Shown piece by piece: positions 9,313-21,872 of a DNA stretch of 64,000 nt. The position numbers were made by a program, and so were the translations under genes. Where the stretch lies: the NCBI GenBank assembly GCA_949358305.1, contig OX442315.1:6039875-6103874 (forward strand). The letters are read 5' to 3'. This DNA comes from Strigamia acuminata (lineage: Eukaryota; Arthropoda; Chilopoda; Geophilomorpha; Linotaeniidae). How positions within the stretch are numbered: the first letter of the stretch is position 1; the number at the start of each line of letters is the position of its first letter. The notes under the pieces were generated by a model. It made no database searches. It saw only the letters and a list, made by a program, of their open reading frames with translations, and was not told where the DNA came from.

Positions 9313-12300
9313 AGGGGGTTGAACCAACCATTCCAGCCCCCATTAAAACAGATCCTTTTGATTTCTCGGAGTTTTCAGATGATTTATTCGAATTATCTGG
9401 AGAATATCTGAAAACCCCGCCAGTTGAACTGGCGACCAATTTAAATAAGGAACTATTCAAGTGGGACGACTTGAACCTTGATTTAATTCCCACAGCAGAG
9501 CACGCCAACAGTAACACTGGCGGCGTGATGGAAGGATTCGACGCAATGACGAAACAATTGGAGGGACTCAGCATCTTCAACCACGGTGGAAAGTGGAATG
9601 TGAAGAAATTCAGTAACCTCCGACGTTTAGACCAACGCGGAGTTACGGCATTCGTGAAAACTCTGACCGCCCGACATTCTGACGATCCTCGGATGAGAGT
9701 TCAGATTGGAGGTCTGAAATTCAATGCATTAATGGACTCTGGTGCAACCCAGTGCTTCATTGGAATCCAACTTCTATCTCAAACTAATGCAGAACCCGAT
9801 TATATCCAAGAATGTCCTCGGGGAATGCGAGTTTGTGCAGTAGGAATTAGTCACGTGCCGCTTGGACAAATTACACTTTGTGTCAAGTGGGCAGGCGGAC
9901 TAAAATATACGCCAATCAACTTTATTATCCTGAAACATGGAGTGTGTGACCTTATCATTGGCCACAATTTCATGCGACGCGCCGGAATCGACTTAAGAGC
10001 GAAAAGAGGATCATTCACATGCGATTCCATGCCTGGATGGTCGGCTCCCTATGAAACTAGAGAGTCTGACTGTGAATTGGCACGTATCCGTACACTCGAT
10101 GCTAATGGCGCCGAGACTCACACGCCTGCTGATTGGGCTGAAAAGCTTGTCGCAGACTGTGATAGTACGGACGAACGTAAGGACCAACTAAAAGCTGTCA
10201 TTTTAGCAATAAAAGACGTTTTTAGGGACAAAGTAGGTTGCACCAACTTAGCCAAGCATAAAATCACTTTGAAAAAAGATGCGAAATGGCGAGTCCAACC
10301 TTATCGAATGTACAACCCGGCCAAGAAGGCCATAATGACGGAGTTAGTCGAGGAGTTGGAGGCCGATGATCTAATCGAGCCTGCAACTGGCCCGTACATC
10401 AGTCATCCTGTGATAGTAGCCAAACCAAACGGCAAATACCGTTTGTGTATTGACTACCGTTGGCTTAACGCCATTTCAATACTCGACACAATACAAATGC
10501 CTAGTATCGACCTGTTAATCCACAGTACGAATAAGGCCAAGTATTTCACATCACTGGATTTAACTCAGGGATATCATCAGATGGAAATGGAAGAGGAAGA
10601 CAAGTGTAAAACTGCTTTCTACACACCGAAGGGAAATTATCAATTTAAAAGGATGCCCTTTGGTCTTTGCAATGCTCCTTGTTCTTTCCAGAACTTGATG
10701 AGCCGAGTGATGGGTGACTCGCTGCATAAGCATGTCCTCGTCTACTTGGATGATTTGATCATCTTCTCCCACTCCTGGAAAGAACACTTGGACCACATAA
10801 AGGACGTGTTAGAAAAGCTCCTTAAAGCTAATTTAACTATCAACAAGGCCAAATCAAAATTTGGAAGAACTTCACTAAAATTCTTGGGTCATTATATCAC
10901 ACCGGAAGGTTTGAATGCTGACCCAGACAAAATCAAGTCCGTCAAGGAATTCCCCGAACCCACCTGTTCAAAGGATATACAGAGGTTTCATGGTCTGTCA
11001 AATTTCTTTAGGAAGTTTATTCCTAATCATGCGGATATCGCTAGACCACTCACCTCAATCATGCATAAAAATGCTGCTTTTGTGTGGGGTAAGGAACAGA
11101 TAGACGCATTTGAGAAAATCAAAGAGATTTTGTGCGATAAAAAACAAGTTTTACATATGCCCGATATGTCAAAACCTATGGTAGTAATGACTGACGCGTC
11201 CCATACAGGGCTCGGTGCAGTCCTCTGCCAGGATGTCGAAGTGTTCAACGAAAAAACACAAAAAATGATGATGGTCCCAAAACCCGTTGCTTATGCGAGC
11301 CGAGTTTTACGAGGGGCTGAAGAACGTTATTCCACTCCCGAACTGGAATGTTTGGCAGTTGTGTGGGCAGTTGATCGCTTCCGCCCATACTTGGAATACA
11401 CGACGTTCACGCTGGAGTCGGATGCGCAAGCATTAGGCTGGCTAATGAGAACGCCAGAACCATCCGGCCGATTTGGTCGCTGGGCAGTGAAAATCCAGTG
11501 CGGAGCATTCAAGATTGTGTTCAGAAAAGGCGCCCTGAACCAGGTAGCCGACGCTCTATCAAGAGCGCCGTTATCTGCAATGGATACGCCTATTACCGAT
11601 TACATTGAGCCGGTAGAAATTAACCAATTCTATCCTCTATGGACCGGTAATAAGAAGACTCAAGTCATTCCAGTAGAAGGACGACGTCACTTTCTAACAA
11701 ATGTGAATGTTCGTTTTAACGATTTCTCCGAATTAAATGAAGAAAATTCAAATAATTCTGGAGAAAAGGGGGAAGTGAATGAGAAAGGCAAAACGAAACA
11801 TCAAACAACAGTATTTAGTGCATTAACCGATGTACTAAATCAAGTTCCCCCAACCCGAGCCGAAATAATCGCAGAACAATTATTGGATGATGATTGTAAA
11901 AAGATTATGGCCCACTTGAAGTTAAGTGAGGAAGATCAAGAATTAGAGACAGATCTAGACTGGCTAAATACCATAGCTGGATACTGTTTGGATGAAAGTG
12001 GGGAGGACGGTAGTAAAATGCTCATTTTCTTCCGTCCCACCTTTGAAGAGGAGTTGAACGACTCCGGAAATGGATTTAAGGCCGTGATTCCTAAATCTCT
12101 TGTAAGAAGAGCTTTATTTGCCTGTCACGGTCACCCCCTTTGTGGACATGCAGGTATGAGCAAGACTCTGGAAAGAGCGAAGCTCATTTATTACTGGCCA
12201 AAGATGACTAGGGATACGCGCAACTATGTCCGTGGTTGCCCGCATTGCCAGCAGTACAAGCCGAGCCAGCACCGAAAACATCGAGCGGCTTACACGCCGC

Positions 12301-13565
12301 ATAATATGACGAATCCATGGGAAACCGTGAGTATCGACTTGATGGGCCCCAAGCCCGCTGGTCGATCGAAGTTACAATGGATATTAGTGATAATAGACCA
12401 TTGCACCAAATGGGTTGAAGTATTCGCGTTGACAAAGGCCTCTAGCGAGAGCATTGTCAACAAGATGAGTGACGTTTTTCATCGTTGGGGTTACCCCAAA
12501 AAGATATTGTCGGATAATGGAAGACAATTCGTGTCTACTGTCTATAGTGATTTTTGTAAAAAACATCACATAGACATGGCACATGTCAGCCCCTATCATG
12601 CCTCGGCTAACCCGACAGAAAGGGCTAACCGTGACTTGAAGATGATGCTGGCAATTTATTCTGATGTGCACTCTCACTGGCCACGATTCTTGAACGAATT
12701 CGCGTTTGCCACGAGAACGGCCATCTCGGATGCAACCGGATTTAGCCCGATGATGCTGAACACGGGAAGAACGGTACCACTACCATTCGATCCACGTATG
12801 GTGGAACACGGGGTAAAGTTCGATAAGAACAAACCCGAAGAATACGTACATGGCATTCTGGATGTGCTTAGAAGAGCACATCAAGAAATGCACCGGAAAA
12901 TCCAGAAGAATTATGTCTGACATGACAAGATTCACCGCAACAAATATCATATTTGTCAGTATGCTGTTGGCGATCTAGTCTGGAAAGCTACACATATACT
13001 GTCAAATAAAGAAAAGGGAATCACCGCTGGTTTTGCCGAAAAGCGAGACGGCCCCTGGGAAATCACAGCAGTATTAAAAGGAGGCTCGTATTCATTACGA
13101 AAAGTTGCTGACGGATCAATTGAGAAATCAATTAATATCCAGGATTTGTCACCTTATATCCCGTCATTTCCGGTTGAAGCTTGGTCGGAAAACCAAACTG
13201 AAGGCAGTGAAGGGATTCATCCAACCCCAAATTGGATGGACGAACACTTCCCTGTCTCGCAACAGACAGAAGAAGAGGTTGTCCCCATGGAAACGGAGGA
13301 TACCGTCGAAAACGATACCCTCCAACCCACAGACGAGGCAGTCGAGGAAGTTATCGAAAATAACGAACTCGAACATATAAAACGCCGAAATAAAAAATTA
13401 TTACGAGCTGAAAGACGTTCTAAAAGAACTCCTAAGCCTAATCGACAATTTAGCGATGATTTCGTGCAAAAAATGCAGGAATTAAATATTTCTGAAAAGA
13501 ATATTTATTTCACAAAGCATGCACACCTCTACTTTGAAGAGACGACTCATCCATACTATTTTTAA
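9306..13565 (+). pseudogene. pol: Gypsy Pol polyprotein with one in-frame TGA
   Basis: Expressed by -1 slippage from gag. In order: aspartic protease (MDSGATQCF, ~9732), reverse transcriptase with YLDD at ~10743, RNase H (TDASHTGLGAVL, ~11190), integrase zinc-binding HHCC (HGHPLCGHAG to CPHCQQYK, ~12127-12255), catalytic core (SIDLMGP, SDNGRQF, PTERANRD; ~12333-12640) and, after the stop, a GPY/F-like module (GDLVW near 12969, DGPWEI near 13050) with an acidic tail. A TGA at 12918-12920 cuts the integrase after its core; the same frame stays open to 13565. The stop would remove the integrase C-terminal domain, so this copy is probably not autonomous. Confidence 0.88.
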
Positions 13566-13581
13566 AAACAAGATAGTGGAA

Positions 13582-13845
13582 ATGAGTCATCAACCAATCA
13601 CAGAACAGCGTCTAAAAAAAATAGACACCTGCTTTGAGGTTGAACTTCGACCTCACTCTCGTAGTTTCACTACAGTTGACACATCGCATTTACCGACGAT
13701 TTTATTAATGATTGTAAAAAATTATGAAGAAAAGCAAGAACTAATAGTACATTTTGTAAAAAGTATATTATTAGTTAAATTCCGTTGTGAGTTTTCACGA
13801 TTGAGGATTTTTCTGAATTTGTATGAAGTCAGGAAAATCAATTAA
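13582..13845 (+). CDS. Small ORF between pol and 3' LTR (87 aa), unknown
   Basis: Starts 17 bases after the pol terminator with ATG and codes MSHQPITEQRLKKID... with a basic, hydrophobic C-terminal half. It resembles no envelope or accessory protein that I know and has no clear signal peptide. It could be chance, but the position is where extra ORFs occur in gypsy elements. Confidence 0.3.
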   Translation: MSHQPITEQRLKKIDTCFEVELRPHSRSFTTVDTSHLPTILLMIVKNYEEKQELIVHFVKSILLVKFRCEFSRLRIFLNLYEVRKIN

Positions 13846-14069
13846 TCTTTAAACTTATATGGGTGTTTAATAATCCTTACAGATTATTAAGTAACCGGAC
13901 CTCCAAAAATATAATCTGAGACGAATAAAACCTCGCTCATTATTATATTTGCAAATGTTAGGCATCTTGTATAAAGATAAATGATGTTTGCTGATCCACG
14001 ATGAACAGTGTCGTATATCGAGACGATTATAGGTAGAATCACGTGTAATTATTTTTTTATAATTTCAGT

Positions 14070-14083
14070 GATTAAGGGGGACG
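14070..14083 (+). promoter_or_regulatory. Polypurine tract before 3' LTR
   Basis: GATTAAGGGGGACG directly precedes the 3' LTR start at 14084, the expected place for the plus-strand primer. Confidence 0.7.
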
Positions 14084-15782
14084 TATGACAAACATGCAGT
14101 CGCTCATCGATATAACGACAATTTCGCCGATAGATGGCGCTGACGACCAAAAGCGGCAAATTCGAATAGAATTTGTCACTTGACGTAAAACCACATAAAA
14201 TGCAACTTTTATGTGATTTTAAGACAGAGAATCGACTTTATCTTTATTTATTAAAGTAAATATTGATATTAAACTGTTTTGTGACAACTCTTGTCAAGTT
14301 ATCACAAAACTAGGTTTAGGGGATTAACTCACCCCTCTGCACCTGCTTCCAGCTCGGACCCCCCTTGGTTAAGTTGAAAGACTTAATCCAAAAGTGTTCC
14401 TCGCTATCCAGTTCCTGTCCTGACCTAGCAGAGAGCTATGGCCTGTGTATCCAGTTCCTGTTGACCACCTGGACTGGAAATGTGTCCTGAGTATCCCATC
14501 ACTCTGACCAGTGATTGGAGGGATTCAGGGGACCACTGCTCTCATTGGAGCAATGGTCAAGCTATTGTCCACCATGAGTATATATTTCCTTGCAACAGGA
14601 AGTAACTCGCTCTTGACCAGATATTTGACTATATGTTTTCTTGAGCCCTTTCTACTACTCCGGTTGTCATGTTGATTGCGCAGACACTTGCTTGTCTGTT
14701 GATTGCGCAGTCAATGCCCCTTATACTGCGGGCCTATGACAACCTACATACGGCGTACACTTGACGTGGAGATGGGTGATATGATGCCTCCATGTCCGGG
14801 TGCCCGATGACGGCTGTGTGGCCGTGAGGAGATCAGGTCGCGGCGATGAGTAGTAAGAATCCCGTCGGGCCGGGTATAATTCAACAAGTGTTCCACAAGG
14901 CCTGCCAGTTACAGTAAACCACGGCTGCCGAACAGCGTGTCGAAAATGTAACATTAGGGTTGAAATAACTAAACTCGGAAAAGTTTAGTTAGATTAAATC
15001 CCCAACTGGTTTATGTCACACTTAACATTGTGCATAAACATGGATACTTCTTCCAGAACTGTACAAAACTGAAGACTAGCTACATTAGCATTTACTTGCC
15101 AGTAAATGTGTAGCTAAATTGCCAACTTTATGTAAGCAGAATTATTACGAGTATTTACTGAAAAGTAATACTCTAATAAATGCATCCATTGCACGGAACC
15201 AGAAGTTATGATTGTGAACTCGCAACAGTTTACTCTCGTATGAAGAACCAATTTGACGTATCACACCAATTATAACTGTCTTAAAACATTTATAAGAGGT
15301 CAATTGGTAAATGGCTCTCACAAGCCATTTAAACCAATAACCGCCCCAAGTTTGTGGCGATGCAGATACAGTCAACCGGAAGTCCTCGGATACTAACCTT
15401 TTCATTACAGATTCGAACCAGGACCAAATAATCAACCGATTCAGACGACATCTTACTGACCCGATGAAGCCGACTTGATATTATCATAGCGCCGGTTAGG
15501 CGACTGTATGTATAGTTATCTACCCATTTATACGGCCACTTGTCGGCATAGTTATTGTGTAACTATATTTTATGCAAATTGATTAATATAATCACTTCAC
15601 GGTGATTATATTCAGATATCAATAAATATGTTATGTCTTGATGACCACCGGTTTCATTATTTTACCCAGTTCACACTTTAGGTTTGTTAACTTATCTCTC
15701 AACTACTAGAATTGATAGACTTGCTTGTTATGCCAAAATACACATTTTGAGCGGATAGCGTCATCGAAAGGTCATCGTCACA
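14084..15782 (+). repeat. 3' LTR of gypsy element
   Basis: Same length and apparently near-identical to the 5' LTR. It ends GTCACA at 15782, followed by ACTG (target duplication) and the acceptor TTTCAG of the next TRAF A exon. Confidence 0.92.
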
Positions 15783-15792
15783 ACTGTTTCAG

Positions 15793-18700
15793 CTAGAGAC
15801 AAAGATCTAGTTGGGCATTTATACAACAAAATGAAACAAGACATTGGTAATTTTGAAGATTTACTATGGTAGCTGCATTCGAAATGTCATTTAGACTAAA
15901 CAATCTCGTTGAAAGAATTAGTCAAAATGACTTTTCATGTGCGGTAAATGTTTAGCCAATTCAATGTGATTTAAAAAGTGAACGAGAATATTTTAGAAAC
16001 ACTAACAAAACGACAAACGGAGCAGTGCGATAATGTGGAAAACTACCAAAAAACCATGAACACCATGATAACGGTCACCAGTAAGTTATTGCCGACTTGA
16101 ATCATTTGTCATTTTAATTTTGAGTTGATTTTAGATCAGTTGACTAAAGCTATGGGTAAGAATGTTCTCTTTACTTGGTTAAGGAAAAGAAATAATAAAA
16201 TGAAAATTCATACCCAGCCAAGGATAAGAGAATTTTGACTGACCTGATCTGTATAATAAAGTCATAAATTTTTTTTGTTTATTTATTCTTGAATGATTTT
16301 AATTGTTTCAGATGCTGTAGTGAGAAAACAAAATATGTTAGAAAGTGATTACGCGAAAGACAAAGGTGGGTTGGTGTTATTAAATCCTGATTTTATCAGT
16401 TCAGTGAATTCCCTCTAGACAACAAATGGGCAGGTCAGGTATACTGTATATGAAAAATTGCCTGATATAGAAGAGTACAGTGCTAGGTAAGAATGTTTTT
16501 TTTTCAACGATGTATGTTTGATGTACACAAGTAACAACAAAAATGATCGAAGATTATCGTGGGTGAGTTAAGGCTGAAAACTCCTTTTTTTCTTGAAAAT
16601 GATTGAAGATATATCAATTCTAATAATGTGGTTGAATAGGAAGTTGGTGGACTCTCCTTAAATTTGTTCCCAGAAGGTCATTTTCAAGGTCATTCATTTT
16701 GTACTTTTTAAACGATTTAAAATACAGCAAAATTTTACAATTACAAAGTTGTAGAACATCTTCAAATTAGTACTATGCAACTTATCGTAGTCATCTTAAG
16801 TTAAATGTTTTGTTTTTAAAAAGAAAACAAATCAGCCTAAGTAATACCAGTCATTTTAGCAAAAACTTAAATTTTCACTACAAAAGTACTGAATTCCCTT
16901 CTATGAATGCAATCTAATTTTCATTATTATGCAAGTACATAAGAAAAACCACTGTTTCTTTGTTTAATGCCAATTTGTTTTCTTTTTTTTTTAGTGATTT
17001 CTATTATTTTAGATCTCTTTTGATGGAGTGTTAACTATTTTAGACCTCTTTTAGGCCTATTTTCATGTACTGTCCACTATTTTATACCTCTTTTGATGGA
17101 CTGTTCACTATTTTATACCTCTTTTGATGGACTGTTCACTATTTTAGACATCAAAATGCGTCTAAAATGAAAAAAATGTCTAACCAAGACGTGCAGAGCA
17201 GTGACCTACCGGGTAGCAGCCGGTTATAGATTTGAATATGAAAATATTTGACAGATTTTTAACAAAATATTTAACTAATTCCATTTATTCATTTCAAATA
17301 ATATAGAAATGTATTTGAAGAACAAGCTGGCAACTGTTTCGTCGTTCGAATATATCTGGAAAATTAATAATTTTGCAAACCTTCGTGAAGATGCGAGATT
17401 GGGGAAGCAAGTCTACGTTTGGAGCCATTTTTTTTACACCAAGATGAGTGGTTATAAAATGCGACTACAGCTACTAGTCAAATCCATATATCCTCATACT
17501 CCTGTGAAAGTGTTAGAAATAAAATATTTGGATTGACCTCAAATTAAATCTAGTTTGAATTAAACTTTGATATTTTAAGCAGTTATATAGATACATCTGA
17601 AGAAAGTATAAACAAAATCTCATGCCAATCGGGCTTGAATTAATAAAACTAGAAGCATATTTCAAAGTAACATTGGATTCATATATCCTCATACAAGCTT
17701 GCTCATGGTACAAATATCTTCATACTCTGTATTTTAATGTAAAAATTTTTACATTTACACAATAATTTTATGTGAATCTAATCGTGCTAATCAAAATAGC
17801 ATAAAACATTTCAATTATAGATCCTTAGTCAGTAAAATTGCACCCGGATAGGCTGTTTTCATGACTGGAACGGCAAAGTTTCACATTGACCAGAACTAAA
17901 TGACAGATTTGTGCCCTGACAACTTGTGCTAGGCTAGCAGCATGCAAAATGTCAGATACAATAATGCTTTTGGGCTCGTCTTGTCCTATTTTTATGTGTC
18001 TTACAATTACACAGGAATCAGAGCACCTCTAGCAGAGAAAAATAAAAATTGACTATTTGATCATCACATAAAAACTCATTGTTCTTGATGTATTAATGTA
18101 CCTTGTCACATTTTTGGATAAAAAAAACTCAATTTAGATGTAGGAGAAGCAATTGGCATGACTGGAAGTTGATGATAATGTGCAAATAGGTAAAAAAAGA
18201 TTAGCAGTTCTGTGGCACATTTAGACGGAATTTTCAGGCCATGATATACCAGATATTAAAAATTTTTAGAAGTCATATGAACTCATTATCCCGTAGCAGT
18301 ATGATAAAAGATGAAATTCAAGAAAAACTGCTATTCTTAAAAGAAATATTATAAGTTTTAAAAGGAAAATAACCTGGTCAATGTGCAACTTTGCCATTCT
18401 AGTCATGTTTTAGTGCTGAAAAAAGCTTTTCCTGGTGCAATTTTACTGACAAAGGATCTATAATTGAAATGTTTTATGCTATTTTGATTAGCACGATTAG
18501 ATTCACATAAAATTATTGTGTAAATGTAAAAATTTTTACATTAAAATACAGAGTATGAAGATATTTGTACCATGAGCAAGCTGGTATGAGGATATATGAA
18601 TCCAATGTTACTTTGAAATATGCTTCTAGTTTTATTAATTCAAGCCCGATTGGCATGAGATTTTGTTTATACTTTCTTCAGATGTATCTATATAACTGCT

Positions 18701-19124
18701 TAAAATATCAAGGTTTAATTCAAACTGGATTTAATTTGAGGTCAATCCAAATATTTTATTTCTAACACTTTCACAGGAGTATGAGGATATATGGATTTGA
18801 CTAGTATATCCAAATGGCACACTGTCGGGAAAAGGAATTTACATGTCTATCTATCTGATAGTAATGGAAGGTCAAAATGATGCAATACTTAGTTGGCCAG
18901 TACAGTATAAAGCTGAATTTAGCTTGTTGGATCAATTGACACACAAAAGTCATTGCACTAAAAGTATGGAATCTGATATCATCACTTATAAGGACAGTTT
19001 TCGTAGACCAAAGAGTATGGAAACCAAAGGATTTGGATTTGCAAATTTTATTCGTTTGGATGAAATTGAACCAAAATATTTAGTGGATGACACAATGTTT
19101 TTGAAACTCGACTTGAAATGTTAA
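15793..19124 (+). pseudogene. TRAF-like gene A, 3' part (coiled coil and broken MATH exon)
   Basis: Continues gene A after the gypsy element. Phase-1 exons 15793-15846, 15997-16080 (QTEQCDNVENYQKT), 16135-16155, 16218-16250 and 16312-16365 encode a coiled coil; the MATH exon runs 17307-17473 and 18807-19124, interrupted by an inverted-repeat element. MATH hallmarks are SSFEYIWKI, GYKMRLQL, PNG, MEGQNDAILSWPVQY, LLDQL and KYLVDDTMFLKLDL. Without the element and one TA copy the exon is in frame (485 nt after a phase-1 start), so the gene was sound before the insertion. As it stands, translation runs into the element and stops at 17536. Confidence 0.8.
17474..18804. mobile_element. 1.33-kb inverted-repeat element in the MATH exon of gene A (TA target, Tc1/mariner type)
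   Basis: Arms of about 420 bp (17474-17893 and 18373-18804) are inverted copies beginning CTAGTCAAATCCATATATCC. Flanks are TA (17472-17473) and TA (18805-18806). With a TA duplication the uninterrupted exon reads M-R-L-Q-L-Y-P-N-G, exactly the family consensus (compare gene F at 56608-56631); a CTAG duplication would leave two extra residues. No transposase is visible in the 480-bp middle, so it is a MITE-like, non-autonomous element. Confidence 0.85.
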
Positions 19125-20509
19125 CGACGAGTCAAAAAGAATTGTCCAATTTTGAGTGCTTCATTATTGTAACTTGGAGGACTGATGTAATTAAAAAAAA
19201 ATTTTTTTTATTCATTTATGTGTTGGAAATGTGTTGGAAATAGGGTTGCACCTAATATTCGGTTTACATTCGGTTATTCGGCCAAAAAACCGAATATGAA
19301 CCCGATCTTCGGCAGAATACATAATAATGATAAAGTTAGACAAATTTGCATTTTTTTATGCAATAAATTGCATTTTACCGTATAACTTTACACTTTTGGG
19401 TGAACATTGAGTACTTTGGGTAAAAATTGCATTTCTACTGATAAACTTTTTGTGAAAACTGCATTTTTGACGTAAATATGGCGATTGCTTTTTGGGTGAT
19501 AACAATTGTTTTTTTGATGTGGTAATTGCTTTTTTCAACAGTGGAAATTGGATTTTCAGCATGAAAATGGCATGTTTAACTTGGGAATTGCATTTTACAA
19601 TGTGACATAGTATGACTTCACTTTATCTTTTACACGGACAATCACGGACAATCACACCTAGCCAACTGCAAGCTCACTATATCCTTCTGTACCTTGCTCC
19701 GAATGTCGGCATCTGTAATCAAGTGTATGGTAACTTCTTGTCCACATTCTGGATGACATGGGCCCATCAGTACATACGAACCGTATCAGGTCCAAAGACA
19801 AGATTACTGGCCAAGGGTTTGTACTCTCCGCTGTTCGACAAGGCAGGGAAAATGAACGCAAAGTCGTCAGTCGTTTCGTATTTGCAGACGTTTGGGATAC
19901 GTAGGGGGTGTTAACGAAAATGTTGGGGGTCCGTGTGCAAATAAATGGGAGTTATGTGGTTGGGGGGGGGGGAAATAAATTACTAGGGAAAAGTACAGTT
20001 AGGGGGTTATTTAGTTTACTTGGGGGAGTATGGATGGGGAGAAATTAAACTCACTTTAGGGGGGAAATTAAGCCAAAATAGGGGTGAAATAATTTGTCCC
20101 CTTTAAATATTACCTGTTAAATACAGTTGGTTTGCCTTAATAGAACCATCAGACTTTGTCAGTATTTTTTAGAAGTAAGGCACGTTTCATAAATAAAACG
20201 GCACCGGCAAAAATTGGCTTCCCAGAAAAACGATTAGAGCAATCACAAAACTGATTATTGCATGTGAATATTTATTAAATTTTACAACTTTTACTCATTT
20301 CAAAACAATTCTGAACACAAATAACTACTGGTCAAAATTGAAAAGCAAATTTTTGCCTTTTTGCAATGTTGCGTAATTATAAAGCCAGTCACAAACTTCA
20401 TCCTAAAAATTTTTTTAAGGATAAAAAACTGATACAGGAGGGTTGTTTATACCTACATAAATGTCATCGTTACAAAAATTGTACAATTGTCATTTCCATA
20501 CTGCATACT
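19125..20509. other. Intergenic stretch without recognised gene
   Basis: 3' flank of TRAF A (its first ~60 bp are copied after the fragment at 25.2 kb), then AT-rich DNA with a GAATA/CGGTTATTCGG-rich patch near 19250, an unrecognised more GC-rich segment at 19600-19915 that may be transposon debris, and G-runs at 19960-20100. Confidence 0.5.
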
Positions 20510-20513
20510 GATT

Positions 20514-20730
20514 GTCCAAAAAATTAAGATTCTGAGTGAAATATTGCACCCCAAGTCTTGCTTTTCTTTCCTGTATTTAAAAAATTTGGTGCTCTTAATC
20601 CCTCTGGTAGTTGTTGTTTTTGATGCACTAATGTGTTGTCTTCTTGGTTATTCACCAGCAGACCGGTCTGCTGGAAAGAAAAGCAAGACTTGATGTGCAA
20701 TATTTCACTCAGAATCTTAATTTTTTGGAC
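20514..20730. mobile_element. Small foldback MITE (217 bp)
   Basis: Ends GTCCAAAAAATTAAGATTCT and its inverted copy AGAATCTTAATTTTTTGGAC, with arms of about 60 bp. GATT at 20510-20513 and 20731-20734 is a 4-bp target duplication. The centre has the palindrome AGCAGACCGGTCTGCT. No coding capacity. Confidence 0.75.
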
Positions 20731-20734
20731 GATT

Positions 20735-21560
20735 AGTATGTTTCAATGCATTGTTTCTACAGCTTCAAATCTTGTGAGGTGGACGAGGCTCGGGGCAACT
20801 CAACTCACAAGTATTTCTTTTCTGGTTGGAGGTACTTCAGGAATTTCATCCTTTTTATCCATTAAAAAAGAGCCTAAAAGTGGATGTTGAAACAAGCCTA
20901 TCTTGTTCCAACTTGGTCAGCAATTTCCACGTTGTAGAAGAAACTTTTCCTTGACAGAGGAAAAAGCTTCACAGATGTACACACATTGAATATTGACTGA
21001 AGAACTTGGAGAAGTTCTACAGTGCAGGGGCTGGCATATCCTGTTAATTATAATTAATACAGTTAAAGGCAGGCTGGTTGTAGTATAGACACAAGAAACC
21101 TTCACAAACACTGATCCCTCCATCATCAATAAACCACTTAAGAAGTTAACACCTCATCATTTCAAAATTACAATCAACATTGTCAAAGATAAAAACAAAT
21201 TCTAAGCTTATTTTAAACATATAAAATAATCTAACAAAAATATCTATTACACTAAAATACACTTTTTAAGTAAAGAAAACCAAGTCCAAGTCCAAAACAA
21301 TCCAGGTTAAAAATAAACTTGTGCGCAAAACCAAATTAAACACAAAAACACACCTGTTCAATAAGTTTTCAAATCCCGTCTATTAAGAACAACGGCGTAA
21401 TTTAACAACAAACTTATTCATTATGTATTGGACAAAGCGTAATAAATACCGTGGCCATTACACTGCAAATACCAGAAAATGTATTTTTTTTATAGTATAA
21501 AAATAATCTTTTTTAAGCCAAAATAAATTTCAGTTTTTTTTTACTCAATTAGCTTATTAG
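20735..21560. other. Intergenic stretch, nothing recognised
   Basis: AT-rich sequence downstream (in gene orientation) of the C2H2 gene at 21.9 kb; only short unsupported frames. Confidence 0.4.
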
Positions 21561-21665
21561 AATAAGCACAAAAATGGAACTTGAATGCTTTTTATGCTGT
21601 ATGGATTGCAATATAACGTTTTAAATTCCCACTTGTAATACTGGAATAATCACACAAATGACACA
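21561..21665 (-). pseudogene. Decayed C2H2 finger remnant
   Basis: Read on the minus strand this matches, with decay, the finger-linker segment of the neighbouring gene (for example 21982-22042). It suggests the array was once longer or that a second copy lay here. Confidence 0.55.
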
Positions 21666-21872
21666 AAAAAACCCTTAAAAACCCAACTTTTTGAAAGCAG
21701 CTAGTGGTTAAATAAAGTTAAAGGTTCAATTAAACTGCAATCGAAGTATAATACAAGGAGTAACAAGATATAAATTTTAAAAATTAATAACATAATGTTA
21801 TAAAAATGCAGTTAGGAAAATATACAATCACAACATATTTTATTTTATGGAAACACAAATTGAAACAAATTT

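Larger units (their letters stand above)
3851..15782 (+). mobile_element. Full-length Ty3/gypsy LTR retrotransposon (11.9 kb)
   Basis: Two 1699-bp direct repeats (3851-5549 and 14084-15782, constant offset 10233) bound an internal region with primer binding site, gag, pol and polypurine tract in gypsy order (protease, RT, RNase H, integrase). Left flank ACCG (3847-3850) and right flank ACTG (15783-15786) fit a 4-bp target duplication with one change; joining the flanks rebuilds an intron end (AAACACTGTTTCAG) like that of paralogue D at 41864-41877. The insertion lies in an intron of TRAF gene A, same strand. The near-identity of the LTRs points to a young insertion, although pol has an in-frame stop. 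Confidence 0.93.

Noticed and set aside
12918-12920. Selenocysteine or programmed readthrough at the pol TGA
   Set aside because: No SECIS-like or readthrough context was recognised; integrases have no conserved selenocysteine here. A plain nonsense mutation is simpler.
13582-13845. Envelope gene of the gypsy element
   Set aside because: Too short, with no signal peptide, furin site or transmembrane pair visible.
17472-18808. CTAG as the 4-bp target duplication
   Set aside because: It would leave two extra residues in a conserved MATH strand; TA restores the family consensus.
19612-19914. 100-codon ORF as a real gene
   Set aside because: No similarity, no splice context, and an overlapping antisense frame of similar length; likely transposon debris.
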